Below, one piece after another: positions 31,426 through 42,356 of a stretch of DNA of 64,000 bases. The notes beneath the pieces were generated by a model. It was not told where the DNA came from. It saw only the letters and a list, made by a program, of their open reading frames with translations, and did not search any database. The stretch spans positions 101,892,591 to 101,956,590 of the forward strand of contig CM042145.1 of the NCBI GenBank assembly GCA_023376005.1, given 5' to 3'. This DNA is from Doryteuthis pealeii. Its lineage: Eukaryota; Mollusca; Cephalopoda; Myopsida; Loliginidae. Both the position numbers and the translations under genes were made by a program. Within the stretch, counting starts at the first letter, position 1, and each line of letters starts with the position of its first letter.

Positions 31426-31672
31426 AGGTTTGATTATTTGGAGTATTCAGACTATTGTCCTCATCTTTATTTTTATCTACAAAAAAGTTTGATTATTTGG
31501 AGTATTCAGACTATTGTCCTCATCTTTATTTTTATCTACAAAAAAGTTTGATTATTTGGAGTATTCAGACTATTGTCCTCATCTTTATTTTTATTTATCT
31601 ACAAAAAAGTTTGATTATTTGGAGTATTCAGACTATTGTCCTCATCTTTATTTTTATCTACACAAAATTTCG
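31426..31672. repeat. 59-bp tandem repeat, 4 units, at the edge of a composite H element
   Basis: Unit GATTATTTGGAGTATTCAGA, CTATTGTCCTCATCTTTATT, TTTATCTACAAAAAAGTTT with anchors at 31432, 31491, 31550 and 31613 (spacing 59, 59, 63). Single copies of the same unit border the related element at 57.66-57.73 kb and appear at 56.94 kb, so the array is terminal amplification of an element end. Confidence 0.85.
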
Positions 31673-32225
31673 GCCGATATGCCCTCCAGCCATCTTCAGG
31701 TATTTCTTGCCAGACTTGGGGACCTTCTTGTCAAACTCAGTGCCTTCATGTCGTAATAATGAGCCTTCACAGAACTTCAAACTGAATCTTTTTTTCAATC
31801 CACGGGGTAGACTGTTCTCATCCCGTTATCCATGACCGGGTACAAGTGTTAAACTGCGTTAATCATTCTATGTTACTATCGCCCAACACCTATATCCATT
31901 TGGTTACATGGTGCAATGGATATAGGTGCTGAGTTATACAGTTCTAAGTGACAGTCATCTCTGGGCTACAGGTTCGATCCTGGCCAAGGGTGATAGTTAC
32001 ATAGAATAATTAACACTTGTACTCTGTCATAGTTAACGGAACTGAACAGTTTATGGAATGAATAAAGGGTTCGGTTTGAAGTTCTGTGAAGGCTCCTGAA
32101 TTTGAAAAGAAGGTTCCTCGAGTCCGAGAAGAAATACCTGAAGAAGGCTGGAGGTTACATTGGCCGAAACGTTGTGTAGATAACAGGATAGATTATTCCA
32201 TACATTATTTAGATGATTCATCTGT
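31640..32225. mobile_element. Composite H element: inverted hammerhead-like motifs around a tRNA-like core
   Basis: The left arm is reversed: ACACAAAATTTCGGCCGATA, then CCAGCCATCTTCAGG. The right arm is forward: CCTGAAGAAGGCTGGAGG and GGCCGAAACGTTGTGTAGAT (32140-32180). Each reads CTGAAGA, hairpin, GAAA, a hammerhead-like layout with one core mismatch. Between them lies an inverted stretch (ACAAGTGTTAA...CTATGTTACTATC against GATAGTTACATAG...TTAACACTTGT) and a tRNA-like part with CATGGTGCAATGGAT and the B-box GGTTCGATCC. The same order recurs at 57.44-57.73 kb. Confidence 0.6.
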
Positions 32226-32261
32226 TGTTTTTTATATAAATGTTTTGGGTGATAGGTTCTC

Positions 32262-32580
32262 CAAACATCTTATGGTGAAGTTCCAATTTTGGAGCTCTGG
32301 GGAGTGTGGAATACCCCTTCATCCCCATTACTTCCAGGTCCACTCTGACCCAGAGTCGTAGTATCTGTTAGGGCCCCTCCGATTAATTGGCTGGTCATGT
32401 CAAGCCCTAGCACCAAGATGACTGCCCCAATCCTATTGCCTTTATGGCAAAATCCTTTTATCATATATGTGCTAGAAATGGTGGCTGAGGGTCTTAGTGT
32501 CCTGGGTATGATGTTAACCTCTATCTGATGGTGAAGTTCCAATTCTGGAGCTCTTGGGAATGTGGGGTACCCCTTCTAAA
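32262..32580 (+). mobile_element. Two family A fragments in tandem, opposite orientation
   Basis: TTATGGTGAAGTTCCAATTT begins one and CTGATGGTGAAGTTCCAATT (32525) the next. Between them lie TCAAGCCCTAGCACC and GCCTTTATGGCAAAATCC from the more 5' region. Confidence 0.6.
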
Positions 32581-32700
32581 CAGCATCCAGTGTTGACATT
32601 GAGCTGGTTAATGTAAGTTTTTATTGGTCATACCCCAACACTGGTTTATCCATGTGTAGGAGTCCATAGGAGAATGTAGCTTAGAGTTCATCCTTCCTTA
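32581..32700 (-). pseudogene. LINE 3' end remnant
   Basis: CAGCATCCAGTGTTGACATT and GGTTAATGTAAG, the tail family of 16.9 kb; reversed reading starts KDEL and ends near STLDAV with frame breaks. Confidence 0.55.
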
Positions 32701-32734
32701 TTCAACAGTATTCAGTTTGCACTAAGTACTTTAG

Positions 32735-33335
32735 TTAATTTTAACAGTCCTGTAGTTTGGATGGTCTTGACTCTTTCTCTGATCTCCAGTTCCTAAAGTC
32801 TCTTTGGGGACCGTTTCAAGAGCAGCAATTACAATTAGTATCAGTCACTTTTATGGTCCTCAGATTTTTCAGCTCTCAGGACAAATTCAAGTATTAGTCT
32901 ATCTTTTTGCTTTCTTTTATTTTCACTCTATGGTCCACTGGAACAGCAAAAACCACTAGATGACAACTTATTTTCATAATTGATAATAGGTCTGGTCTTC
33001 TGGTTGGGATTGGGTGATCTGTTTGTATCCCAAAATCACAGAATTTTATGGGTCACATTTCCTAGGACAGATTCTGCTTTGTGCATATTTTTGGTTAAAT
33101 TTTAATCTCTTGCACAATTCCCAAGGGATCACCTTCCCCACTCACCTGTGCCTAGTCATGTATTCCTTTTGTGTCAATTTGCTGCATTTCTTTTATTTTC
33201 ACTCTATGGTCCACTGGAACAGCAAAAACCACTAGATGACAACTTCTTTTTTTTTCTTGTTAATTTAATACTAATCCGGGTCTTCTGGCCAAGATTGGGG
33301 GACCCCGTTTGTATCTCAATGTCCCACAGTCTATT
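32735..33335 (-). pseudogene. Reverse-transcriptase-element C-terminal remnant with internal tandem duplication
   Basis: The minus strand reads (broken by stops) FGIQTDHPIPTRRPDLL, CHLVVFAVPVDHRVKIKESK, then ETVPKETLG. This is the WDFxIQTDHxIxARRPD ... CxIIDxAxPxDxRVxxKExEK ... ALGTVPKxLE tail common in retroelements of molluscs and cnidarians. About 130 bp (32913-33040) is repeated at 33184-33330 with 59 identical bases at the start of each (TTTCTTTTATTTTCACTCTA...). The related LGTVPKSLEKRIEELEIR piece lies at 57.0 kb. Confidence 0.65.
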
Positions 33336-33374
33336 ATTATTATTATCATGATAATATCTTATATTACTACATAA

Positions 33375-33657
33375 GCTCGTGGTGCGATGGTTAAAGTCAT
33401 GGGAAATGGACTCGTCACCCCGAGTTCAAATCCTAGATGTGATAATTGCATTTAACTTTGCGCTAATACCCTTGGGAAAGGTATGAATCCTACTCTCCCT
33501 CCAGCTATGGATAAATAGTAGGGCAGACTGGGCTCTTTAACCTTGGTTAGGTAACCAGTCTAGGAGAAGGAAAACTCTGAATTCAAACCTGTTGAACTCC
33601 GCTTAAGAAATTGACCTTGTGTCACATCCTGCTCGTGCAGAGGGGTTGGTAAATATA
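33375..33657 (+). mobile_element. SINE C, full-length copy with 15-bp target-site duplication
   Basis: TATATTACTACATAA is exact at 33360-33374 and 33658-33672. Head CTCGTGGTGCGATGGTTAAA, B-box-like GAGTTCAAATCC, 3' end GGGGTTGGTAAATATA. Duplication length fits LINE-type target-primed reverse transcription. Confidence 0.9.
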
Positions 33658-33674
33658 TATATTACTACATAATT

Positions 33675-34195
33675 TATTATTATGTTACCACTATTATCAC
33701 TTTAGTGTTTAGTCCATCATGGAGTGTTTTCATGTTGGGAATATATTTTGGTTTTAAGAAAAAACATCACCAAACTCATAAGTTATTGAATGTGTTGCTT
33801 AAGTGTGGGAAAAAAATAAAAGTATTAAATCCTTGTATAAATAGTCAGCATTTATTACTTATTTTATAGCTAGAAATTAAATAAAAAGAATGTTTTCACA
33901 ACTTGTATGTTGCTTGATGGGAAGAGTACATTTATTATTCAAATATTAAGTTGAGCAGATGAATGAATTAATTTTTTTTTATAAGAGACTTGTTCATTAT
34001 ATCTAATAGATTGATTTAAACAGCATATAAATCTGTTTGGGGATATTTTATGCCAAGAAGTTAAGAATCACATACATTTATATTTTTTGTGTAGTTGTTT
34101 CTTAAGAGATTTTTCTTGCACAAAATTATGATATCAAGTATTACTATCTTATACAAATAATTTGCATACAGTTGTATGGTTTCAAGTATTCCTAT
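33675..34195. other. Mostly unassigned AT-rich sequence
   Basis: A diverged family A edge may lie at 34020-34110 (GGGGATATTTTATGCCAAG) and minisatellite units at 34130-34195. No gene. Confidence 0.35.
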
Positions 34196-34583
34196 TTGTT
34201 TGTTTTGTTTTATGGCATATCAAACCTTGGTGGGTCATTTAATGCCGGCTAAGTTTTGAAAGATTCATAGTGATAGTTTGGTAGAAAATTATTTAGAATA
34301 ATTTTCTTTTTATAAACAAATTTTCTATTTAACTGATAGATGGGATCCTAACAGGTACTACCACTCCAGGTCAGTGTGGACCCGAGAGCAATGGTGATGA
34401 ACAGGTGCCCAACATTCCCCAGACTCCAGAACTGAAACTTCACCATCAAATAGAGTTTAACGTAATTCCCAGGACATGAAAACCTTCAGCCACTACCTTC
34501 TAGCACATATGATAAAAAGGGTTGGGAGTTACCATAAGGGCAATAGGGTTGTGACAATCATATAGATGCTAGTGCTTGACATC
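34196..34583 (-). mobile_element. Family A, 5'-truncated
   Basis: TTTTGTTTTATGGCATATCA at the 3' edge, central block GGTACTACCACTCCAGGTCA, truncated after TAGTGCTTGACAT. Confidence 0.65.
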
Positions 34584-34589
34584 GGAATG

Positions 34590-34860
34590 TTTTTGATATG
34601 TTTGAGAATAAAACAATATTAGTAGTTAATAATACCATGTAATTATCTATTAAAAACGGCTTTGTTAAAAGTATTATTCACATTATAATGGTATATACAC
34701 ACATCACATAATTTTAAGCTCATTAATAATATGGGCTGTTTTGAGGCAAATCTATCTCAGCTAGACCTTAATAAAGACATTGGTAATATATAAGTTGTTA
34801 ATTAAGATTAAATAATGATGATTTAATAATGATTGAGAATATAACATAAATAACTAAAGG
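34590..34860 (-). mobile_element. Helitron-like internal fragment related to 60.35-60.93 kb
   Basis: Shared blocks GAGAATAAAACAATA, AAAACGGCTTTGTTAAAA, GGGCTGTTTTGAGGCAAATC and CTTAATAAAGAC. No termini remain. Confidence 0.5.
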
Positions 34861-35134
34861 GAAAACCAGATATTCCTATCTAATACTAATAATTTATATA
34901 CAATTTTATGGTTTAAAGTAACTATTTCTATTAAATACTGCACGATGCGCCATACACTTTTTTTTAATTGGCAATGAATTTCAATTGGTTTAATACCTTT
35001 TGCATTCTAAAACCAAATAACTGTGCCAACTTCACATTTGGCCATAGTGTCAATCAGGAGCATCATCAGAAACGATTGCCAAGCCAAGACTGAGCATGGC
35101 AGCAAGGCATGGTCCATTTTCCTCTACAATCTAA

Positions 35135-35500
35135 TTTTGCCACCCTGTCAGTGGGGCTTAAAATATGCTGACTGTATCCCCTGCGGATGGGTAAGACCCC
35201 ACCGAAAAGGGCTGTTTGTTTTGTTTTATGACATATCAACCCATTTTGGGTCATTTAATGCTGAATCAAATCATTTTTGATAAACAAAGGACTCCGGTTG
35301 TTTATAGCACCTGCTATTGCTTAAGTGGTTACTCAGTTAAGAATTGAACTTGATTGCTGCTTAACTTCAGTGATCTACTGGGAACCAGTACTTACAGTGT
35401 AACCTGGCTATGACATTAAACTGCATCTGATGGTGAGGCTCACAAACTCAAAGTTGTAGTACATGTTAGGGTCCCATCTATGGGTCAAATAGATTTTTTT
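35135..35500. mobile_element. Family A fragments, mixed orientation
   Basis: 35135-35210 is a reversed 5' end (GCCACCCTGTCAGTGGGGCT), 35213-35275 a 3' edge (TTATGACATATCAACCC), and 35397-35500 a reversed central block (GTAGTACATGTTAGGGTCCC). The part at 35280-35395 (TTAAGTGGTTACTCAG) is related to the flanks at 51.2 and 51.7 kb. Confidence 0.5.
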
Positions 35501-35614
35501 AAATTATTTGTATTCAATAGAAATGTGAAAAAAGAAAAGAAGAAAAAAATCTTTAAGAAAAAAACTAGACAAAAATGTAAATATGAACATACAATGACCT
35601 AGAAACTAGTATAG

Positions 35615-35872
35615 GTAAAGTAAAGTAGGCGGTGTGGCCTATTGTCAGTATCAGCAAGACAGTGAGGGAGTCTATCCCCTTTCTGTTAGTGTTAGATCAG
35701 GGAGATTGTTTTTGCTGAGGTGGAATGCCACACATACCGTCAGCTCCCAGATACTTTACTACATAGAACAGATTACCCAAGCTGTGCTACTCATGCGATG
35801 AGTTGTCAGTAACCGTTATCAAACCTGGAACCTTGCGATTCCTAGGCCGGTGTTCTACCGATTGGGCTAAAC
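35615..35872 (-). mobile_element. SINE B copy, second subfamily
   Basis: It carries the extra ACAGATTACCCAAGC in the body like the copy at 7.44 kb. The head is diverged (TTTAGCCCAATCGGTAGAAC). Confidence 0.65.
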
Positions 35873-36428
35873 CATTTCAAATTATGAAGAATACAACGAG
35901 GTAGCAGATGAGGATCCAGAAAGCGGATTTCTTTCTTATTTTTTTTTTTTTTTCAGAAAGTGAAATAGGAAACACAAATGTGTGAGGCACAAAGTTCGGT
36001 TTCTTTCTTTTCTTTTCTTTTTTTTTTTCTTCATTAATATTAAATGAATGGATCATTTCCGGGGGGGCAGACTAACTAAAGTTTCCATTTCTAACTACCT
36101 CAAAAAGACAGATTAACCGACTTGGAGATATATCCTCTTTCTAATTTATTATTCATGGGTTACGTTTTGTTTTTGTATTTCTTTTTCTTTTTTTTTTTCA
36201 ATAACTTTAAAAATAATAAAACCAATTTGAATTCAAAATAACATGGAAGTATGATAGGGAAATCTGTACTGGTTAACCTTGCTCATAGAATACAGTGTCA
36301 AGCTGCACCCACCAACACGACAACACTTCAGTTCCTCTACGCAGTTCATTGTGGGGTCATCAACTGAAGCTTGAGTTACTGCTGAGTATCAAAATGCTTC
36401 CTCAATGGTTTAAGCCTATATAAAAAAA

Positions 36429-36592
36429 AAAGTCAGGATGGCCTAATGTCGGTATGAGCCATACAGCGAGGAAGTCTGTCCCCTTTTCACTAGCACTAGA
36501 CCAAGGAGATTATTTTAACGTCTAAGTGGAGTGCAATGCCTACCATTATCTCCTCACTTTACTGCATAGATCCCTGTGTTACTCATACATTG
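36429..36592 (-). mobile_element. SINE B fragment without tRNA head
   Basis: AGTCAGGATGGCCTAATGTC to ATCCCTGTGTTACTCATACA. The 5' (head) part is missing, typical of incomplete reverse transcription. Confidence 0.65.
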
Positions 36593-36804
36593 AGAAAAAA
36601 TATATAACGTTCAAACCTGAAACATGCTGGATAACTTTACAACATTAATTTTGGAAAATTTCTGACAGGAAAATAAATAATAAAAACTTTTCAAAATAAG
36701 AAAAAAAAAAAGAAAATGTCAACCTATTATTGGTTGAGTGATTTGCTATGAAGCAAACAAAGTTTTAGAGGCCAATTACAATTGCAGTAAGTTTGATACT
36801 CATC

Positions 36805-37290
36805 AAAGTAAAGTCATCGTCGTCGGGGTGGCCTAAAGTCGGTATCAGCCAGACAGCGACGAAGTTGGTGCTCTTCCAGCATGTGATCTAACCGAAGGTT
36901 TGTGATCTACTATTCATGGCATGTGATCTACTAGGAAAAAAGAAGAGAGGATTAGGGTTAGTTTAATGGGAAAATAAGGGGTAGTTAATGGGTAGATCAC
37001 ATATTGGAATGTAAACAACTCGGTAGACCACATATTGAATTAGAAACCACTCGGTAGATCACATATTGGAAAAGCACCAGGAAGTCTATACCTTTTTCAC
37101 TTGCACTAGACTAAGAAGATTGTTTTAGCATCTGAGGTGGAGCGCCACACCTACCATCAGCTTCTTACTTTACCACACATATCCCTGTGCTACTCATATT
37201 CTGAGTTAGTGAGGGCTGGTATCGAGCATGGAACCTTGTGGTTCCTCGGCGGTTCCTACTCGAACACTCTACCGGCTGAGCTAAACCGAC
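36805..37290 (-). mobile_element. SINE B copy split by a MITE
   Basis: The two SINE parts (36805-36864 and 37085-37290) join cleanly to the consensus once the insert and one GAAG are removed. The head is TTTAGCTCAGCCGGTAGAGT. Confidence 0.75.
36865..37080. mobile_element. 216-bp MITE with 4-bp GAAG duplication inside SINE B
   Basis: Left end TTGGTGCTCTTCCAGCATGT against the reversed right end CTGGTGCTTTTCCAATATGT. Flanked by GAAG at 36861-36864 and 37081-37084. The interior holds five or so short copies of TGTGATCTAC or GTAGATCACA in both orientations. I cannot name the superfamily. It is younger than the host SINE. Confidence 0.8.
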
Positions 37291-37619
37291 TCCACAAATT
37301 GTAGCCTTTTGCCAGATTAAGATAAGTTTAACCAAAAGTAATAAAGATAATCCCTAATCATTTGTTACAGAAACTATTTACATATTTATTTGTTTGTTAT
37401 GCCTTCTTGGGCATCTCCTCTTTTTTCTATCTTCTCACATCAACCTTAAAAAATTTTTTTTAATTTTTAAAAAATTAAAAAAAGAATTTTTGAACAGAAC
37501 ACACATATACTGTTTATATAATGTCTATGTACAGATCAAATATTGTTAAGTAAGTCATCCATAGTGAATTTTGTTTAATGGCAGATCAACGTTTACAGGT
37601 TATTTAATGCCATATATAT

Positions 37620-37930
37620 ATATTTTTGCTTTCACATGCAGCAACCACGTTATCAACATTCAATTATAAACACCAATCAACAAACGGTAACAATCCTTTT
37701 TCTACACATTTTCCAAATTCAACGCATATAAAACATCTATCATCTTTTATCCACATAAATCCTTGTTTCTTCTTAAATAATTTCATAGTCCTGAAGAAGG
37801 TTTCCTTTGTAAACCGAAATGTTTGAACATTGACTATAAATTTCCATCCATTATTTGTTTCTACATTTTCTCCACATACTGTTGGATTAATTTCCTCATC
37901 TTACTTCCATATATATTTTGTATATATGAT
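37620..37930 (+). mobile_element. Penelope-like (H) fragment with hammerhead-like motif
   Basis: CCTGAAGAAGG at 37792, then the hairpin GGTTT-CCTTTGT-AAACC, GAAATGTTTGAAC. The preceding 37635-37780 has the loose Ser/Thr/His/Asn-rich frame usual upstream of this motif but no domain. The core mismatch (CTGAAGA) makes activity unlikely. Confidence 0.45.
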
Positions 37931-37963
37931 TTCATGAGTATCAATAAACTGGTAGTTAGTTGG

Positions 37964-38039
37964 TAGTTTTACGGCATGTCAATGCTGGGTTATTTTATGC
38001 CAAAATATTTTTTTGCTATTCATTCATTCTTATTGGATA

Positions 38040-38076
<37 letters not shown>

Positions 38077-38100
38077 ACACTTTTTTCAAAATTCATAAAA
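37964..38100 (-). mobile_element. Family A 3' fragment
   Basis: GTAGTTTTACGGCATGTCAA, GGGTTATTTTATGCC, then a T27 run. Only the 3' portion remains. Confidence 0.55.
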
Positions 38101-38149
38101 TGAACTGGGTTAGGTAGATCCATACCAAACAATAATTCCTCACCTCAGA

Positions 38150-38580
38150 AATTCAAACAAAAATGTCTATGATCCATCCCACCTCACCATGGCAGGATGG
38201 TGATAACGTGGTAATGTCAGAGCAATGCCGTTCAGAACTCAAGTTCCTGGTGGGACCTCCCAAGGCAGATTGGTCTGATACCCAGTGGTATTAGGGCCAC
38301 AACCCGGCTAAAGGGGTTCTGGTGAAAATTCAAAGGGTCTTTCCATCATCGGCAGGAATCCACGGCTTTTGGCGTACTTGTCACTGCTCCTGCAGAAAAT
38401 TTGCAGGAAACAAGGGCATCTCCTTCTCCTGACCAGGATATGCATACAAGGTTTGGGGACCACTTGTGAATTTCCTATTTCCTAGTTACTTTTCATGAGT
38501 TCACTATCTTGTTCATTTGGGATATGATGAATTCGTTGGATGGAGCCAGCTCAATCAACCCAGTGTGAATGCCATCACAA
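38150..38580 (+). repeat. Interspersed repeat I, plus copy
   Basis: Inverted relative of 5.76-6.11 kb. It ends in CAACAACAAC, a possible retroposon tail. Coding content not recognised. Confidence 0.55.
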
Positions 38581-38589
38581 CAACAACAT

Positions 38590-39420
38590 TTCAAGTAAAG
38601 AGGGGGGAAAAAGATTACATTTGTATATAAAGTACGAAAGACATTGTCTCTAGTGTTCAGGCATCAAGAGCCAAATTACAAATGGCTACTTCCATAATTA
38701 TTAAATCTGTCTGGTCAAGGGCAGATAACTCTGTTCAGCCTAGACACAAGAGCAGATCACTCTATTCTACTTATACAATTTGGTCAATTTCAAATGAATC
38801 CCCAAAATGTTCGCATCATTGAGTTGAACAATAAGGTTACATTTTTAGAGCATTGGAAATGGCAGCAGGAGAAAGAGGAGGAGGAGGAGGTCTCAGACCT
38901 ACTATTAATGGTCTATAAGATCTGCCAATTTTTTTCAATCTGCCATTTCTAGCAAACATTCTAAGTTTGAAGCATTCCAACTATCTGATAAAGTTGGAAC
39001 TGAAAAGTAATTAGCCAAAGTCACAACTCACTTCTCTGTGGCAGTTTCAACAAGCACAAAGTTCTTGGCACATTTAAAAGAATGTACTTTTTGCTGATAT
39101 CCAAGATTTTATCAGCTTTTTTACCAATTCCAAAGAACTGGTAAGAATTTTATTGCAAAAAATAATGTGAAGATAAACTCTCTCTCTCAAAGAAAAAAAA
39201 AATTTAAAAAAAAAAAAAAAAATTTGAATGCTTTACCATGAAAATGTCAAGCAAGTCAGCTTAATAGACAATTACTACTTTAAGTTCAATCCTTGCTGGG
39301 TGCACCTCCCCCCCCCATACTTGTAGTTTTGTGCAATATTAAGCTTAGCTTAGTAGTGCTTCATGGTGAAATAGTTCACCGTGAAGTAATGGTTAGCAAT
39401 CTAACTTAACAGACAATTAC
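38590..39420. other. Unassigned sequence with weak tRNA-like (SINE D) traces
   Basis: 39241-39310 and 39370-39425 resemble the SINE D head (AAGTAATGGTTAGCAATCTA). The rest is unassigned and shows no gene. Confidence 0.35.
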
Positions 39421-39424
39421 TACT

Positions 39425-39880
39425 GTTGGTTGGTTGGTTGGTTGGTTGGGTTTCACGGCATGTCAACCCTTGTTGGGTTATTTTATGCTGAAGACATTTT
39501 GTTTTATTCATTGTTGTTGGGTATTCAATTTTTTTTTCTCCAAAACTCAATTCTTTTTAAAAACACTCATTATATCATTTAATACTCATTTTCTCCTAAT
39601 TAATCCATAGATGGGACCTTAACAAGTACTACCACTCTGGGTCAGGGTAGACCTAGAAGTAATGGTGATAAAGGGGTACTCCACAGTCCCCAAAGCTCCA
39701 AAATTGGAACTTCACCATTAGATGCAGTTTAACGTCACACCCAGGGCACTAAGACCCTCAGCCACCACCTTCTAGTGCATATATGATAAGAGTTGGGGGG
39801 TTTGTCATAAGAGCAGAGCGATTGGGACAATCATATAGGTGCTAGGGCTTGATCAGCCAATTGATTTGAGGGGGCTTTTC
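39425..39880 (-). mobile_element. Family A copy, second subfamily
   Basis: (GGTT)n at the 3' edge, TTTCACGGCATGTCAACCCT, central block AGTACTACCACTCTGGGTCA, reaching GGGCTTGATCAGCC. Confidence 0.6.
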
Positions 39881-40257
39881 TGGCCACAAATACAGATGTT
39901 TTGACACAATGACTGATCACCATGGCTTACCACAATTCAATTCATATACATTTTCATGGTCAAATCCATGTAATCCCGACATGTATTTAAAGTCCCTATT
40001 TAACAGCTAACTCTCTCTCTCTCTCTCTCTCTGGCGTAGTATGCAACACATGTTTAATTCCACAAAGAGTCCCATGCTGATGCAAAGCCAAAAATAGTCC
40101 TGTAACACAAGTATCAGACTACTCCAACCATCCCCGCTTCGATGCAATGGAGACCAGGCTTGCCTCAGTTTTATTTTGCAATGTCCTGTTCAAAAATATA
40201 TGATGGTGATAAATATCTTAATCCTTTTAGATTATGTGCTTTGCCTTCATTTGAACA

Positions 40258-40922
40258 TGTTTATCAGCCACTGCCTTCTGTGATAAAAATGGGACAATCA
40301 TATAGGTGCTAGGGCTTGATGTGACCAGCCGATTGATTGGAGGGGGCCTTTGCAACCACCTGTCTAGCCTAAGGGCCAAAGTGAATGACTCCTTGAGAAT
40401 CTCCCCCTTTTTACTATTTTCTCACTTCAACTTTGGTTACTCGAATTTTTTTTAAAAAGCATTTTTTTAATTCAACCCATAGATGGGATCCCAACAGGTA
40501 CTACCACTACGGGTCAGGGTGGACCTAGGTGTAATGGTGATGAAAGCGTACTCCACATTTCCCAGAATTGGAACTTCACTATCAGAGTTTAATGTCATAC
40601 CCAAGATAGTAAAACCCTCAGCCACTGCCTTTTAGCACATATATGGTAAAAAGGGAAAGGTGTTAATCCTACTCTCCCTCCAGCTATGGATAAATAGTGG
40701 GACAGACTTGGCTCTTTAACCTTGGTTAGGCAACCAGTCTAGGAGAAGGAAAACTCTGAATTCAAACCTGTTGAACTCCGCTTAAGAAATTGACCTTGTG
40801 TCACATCCTGCTCGTGCGAAGGGGTTGGTAAATATATATATGGTATAAAGGGTTGGGGCCTGCCATAAGGGCAATAGGATTGGGACAATCATATAGGTGC
40901 TAAGTCTTGATGTAACCAGCCG

Positions 40923-40925
<3 letters not shown>
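40258..40925. mobile_element. Family A pieces interrupted by a SINE C tail
   Basis: Family A blocks at 40258-40400, 40468-40650 and 40845-40925 (minus orientation). A plus-strand, 5'-truncated SINE C at 40657-40838 ends in GGGGTTGGTAAATATATA. AGCACATATATGGTAAAAAG before it and AATATATATATGGTATAAAG after it suggest a short duplication (ATATATGGTA). Confidence 0.6.

Positions 40926-40962
<37 letters not shown>
40926..40962. repeat. (GA)n microsatellite
   Basis: GA run inside the family A 5' region (GATTGAGAGAGAG). Confidence 0.85.
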
Positions 40963-41363
40963 TTCAGATTTATGCTCCAAGGGATTAAAGACATGAAATA
41001 TCAATTGTAAATAAAAAATGTCAACATTTATATGATATACAATCATCATCAGGACATGCAGACACCACAGATCTCTATGACTCTTCCTCACTACCCTTCC
41101 CTATCGACCATCGCTCCTGGAAGGTTCACTACTATGACAATAACCGTTACACCACAAATGCATCCAATACAGCTTTTAAAACTCTGGCTGAATTTTAAAT
41201 CAAGAACAATAACTTTATTTTCTATCAATATTCAATTTAATGGCAAAGTGACATGACAAGAAAGAAGCCTCAAACAGAAATTTTTTAAAAATTTAAAAAT
41301 CTAAATCTGGTCTTCAGTCAGAAATGAATAAATAAAAAAATTTTTTTAAAAAAAGGGAATCAA

Positions 41364-41870
41364 TCTATATATTAATACTCATGTTCCTTAATTGTACAAC
41401 CGTTATCATCTTGCAAGACCCTCTCCTTAAAAAAATGAGACTGTCCAAATTATCCAAGATGAAGTAAAAAAAAATGTAAATCCTGATTATCTGGTGTTGC
41501 TTATCCTCCGAATTCTTATGAGTTTCGTCACCTCAGCTAAATAATGGACCATTCCGTTTTTATCATAGAGTAAGAAAGGGAAGAAAAAGGACATGCTACA
41601 CAGAAAAAATATGATAAGAAAGAAAGAGAGTAGGGTAAAGATAGAGAGAGAGGAGGTGAGCACACACAAGCGATAGCGCCAATCTATTTCAATCAAACAT
41701 AATCAAAAGATGAATAGAAAGAAAGAAAGAAAGAAAAAAAGTGAGATAGTTAAATCAAGAATATTATACTTTTTATATATTGAACTATTTGGCAATAGCT
41801 CTTAAGTAAACATATCAAACGTTGTAATAATTGAAATATCATACTGTGGTATATCCACAGGTCCCGCTAG
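41364..41870 (+). mobile_element. Helitron F, reference copy with intact ends
   Basis: A | TCTATATATTAATACTC at the 5' end; CTGTGG-TATAT-CCACAG (41844-41860), GTCCCG, CTAG | T at the 3' end. 507 bp. The stem is perfect. All four copies share the end sequences and AATGGACCATTCCGTTTTTA. No coding capacity. Confidence 0.85.
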
Positions 41871-42356
41871 TTGAAAAATATTAGCAAAGAACAGTTGAAA
41901 CATACCAGCATGCCTAATAAAGTTGCACAAACAGAAAAGGAATCAGAAAAATAAAATCTGGTTCATATTGAATAATTTATGTGGTTACCATCTCCCCCAG
42001 GCTTAAGAATTCATCATATTCATAGGACAACCTGTTCAACTTGTTTCTAATTTTCAGCAAAAAGAAATATCTCTCAACTAAACAATGCTCGAAAAAAAAA
42101 AAAATGTGCATGTTTCTTGCAAAGTTGAAAATTTAGGTCATTTCAATTTTTTTTTTCTTATAATTCAAGGAATTTAAAAGATTCTAAGATCTTTTTTTTT
42201 CTTTTTTTTTCATTTAATAGTCTCTTTAGTAACAAAGAAAATTAAATAGAAATATTAAGTTTTTTTTATTTCTTTTTTTTTTTTTCTACAATACAAGGAA
42301 GAATCTTTTTATACATTCAGTGAAGATACCAAAGAAAAAATGGAAGAGTTCATCCA

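Noticed and set aside
41038..41056. Second hammerhead candidate (CTGATGATGATT, reversed)
   Set aside because: No stem II and no GAAA at the right distance.
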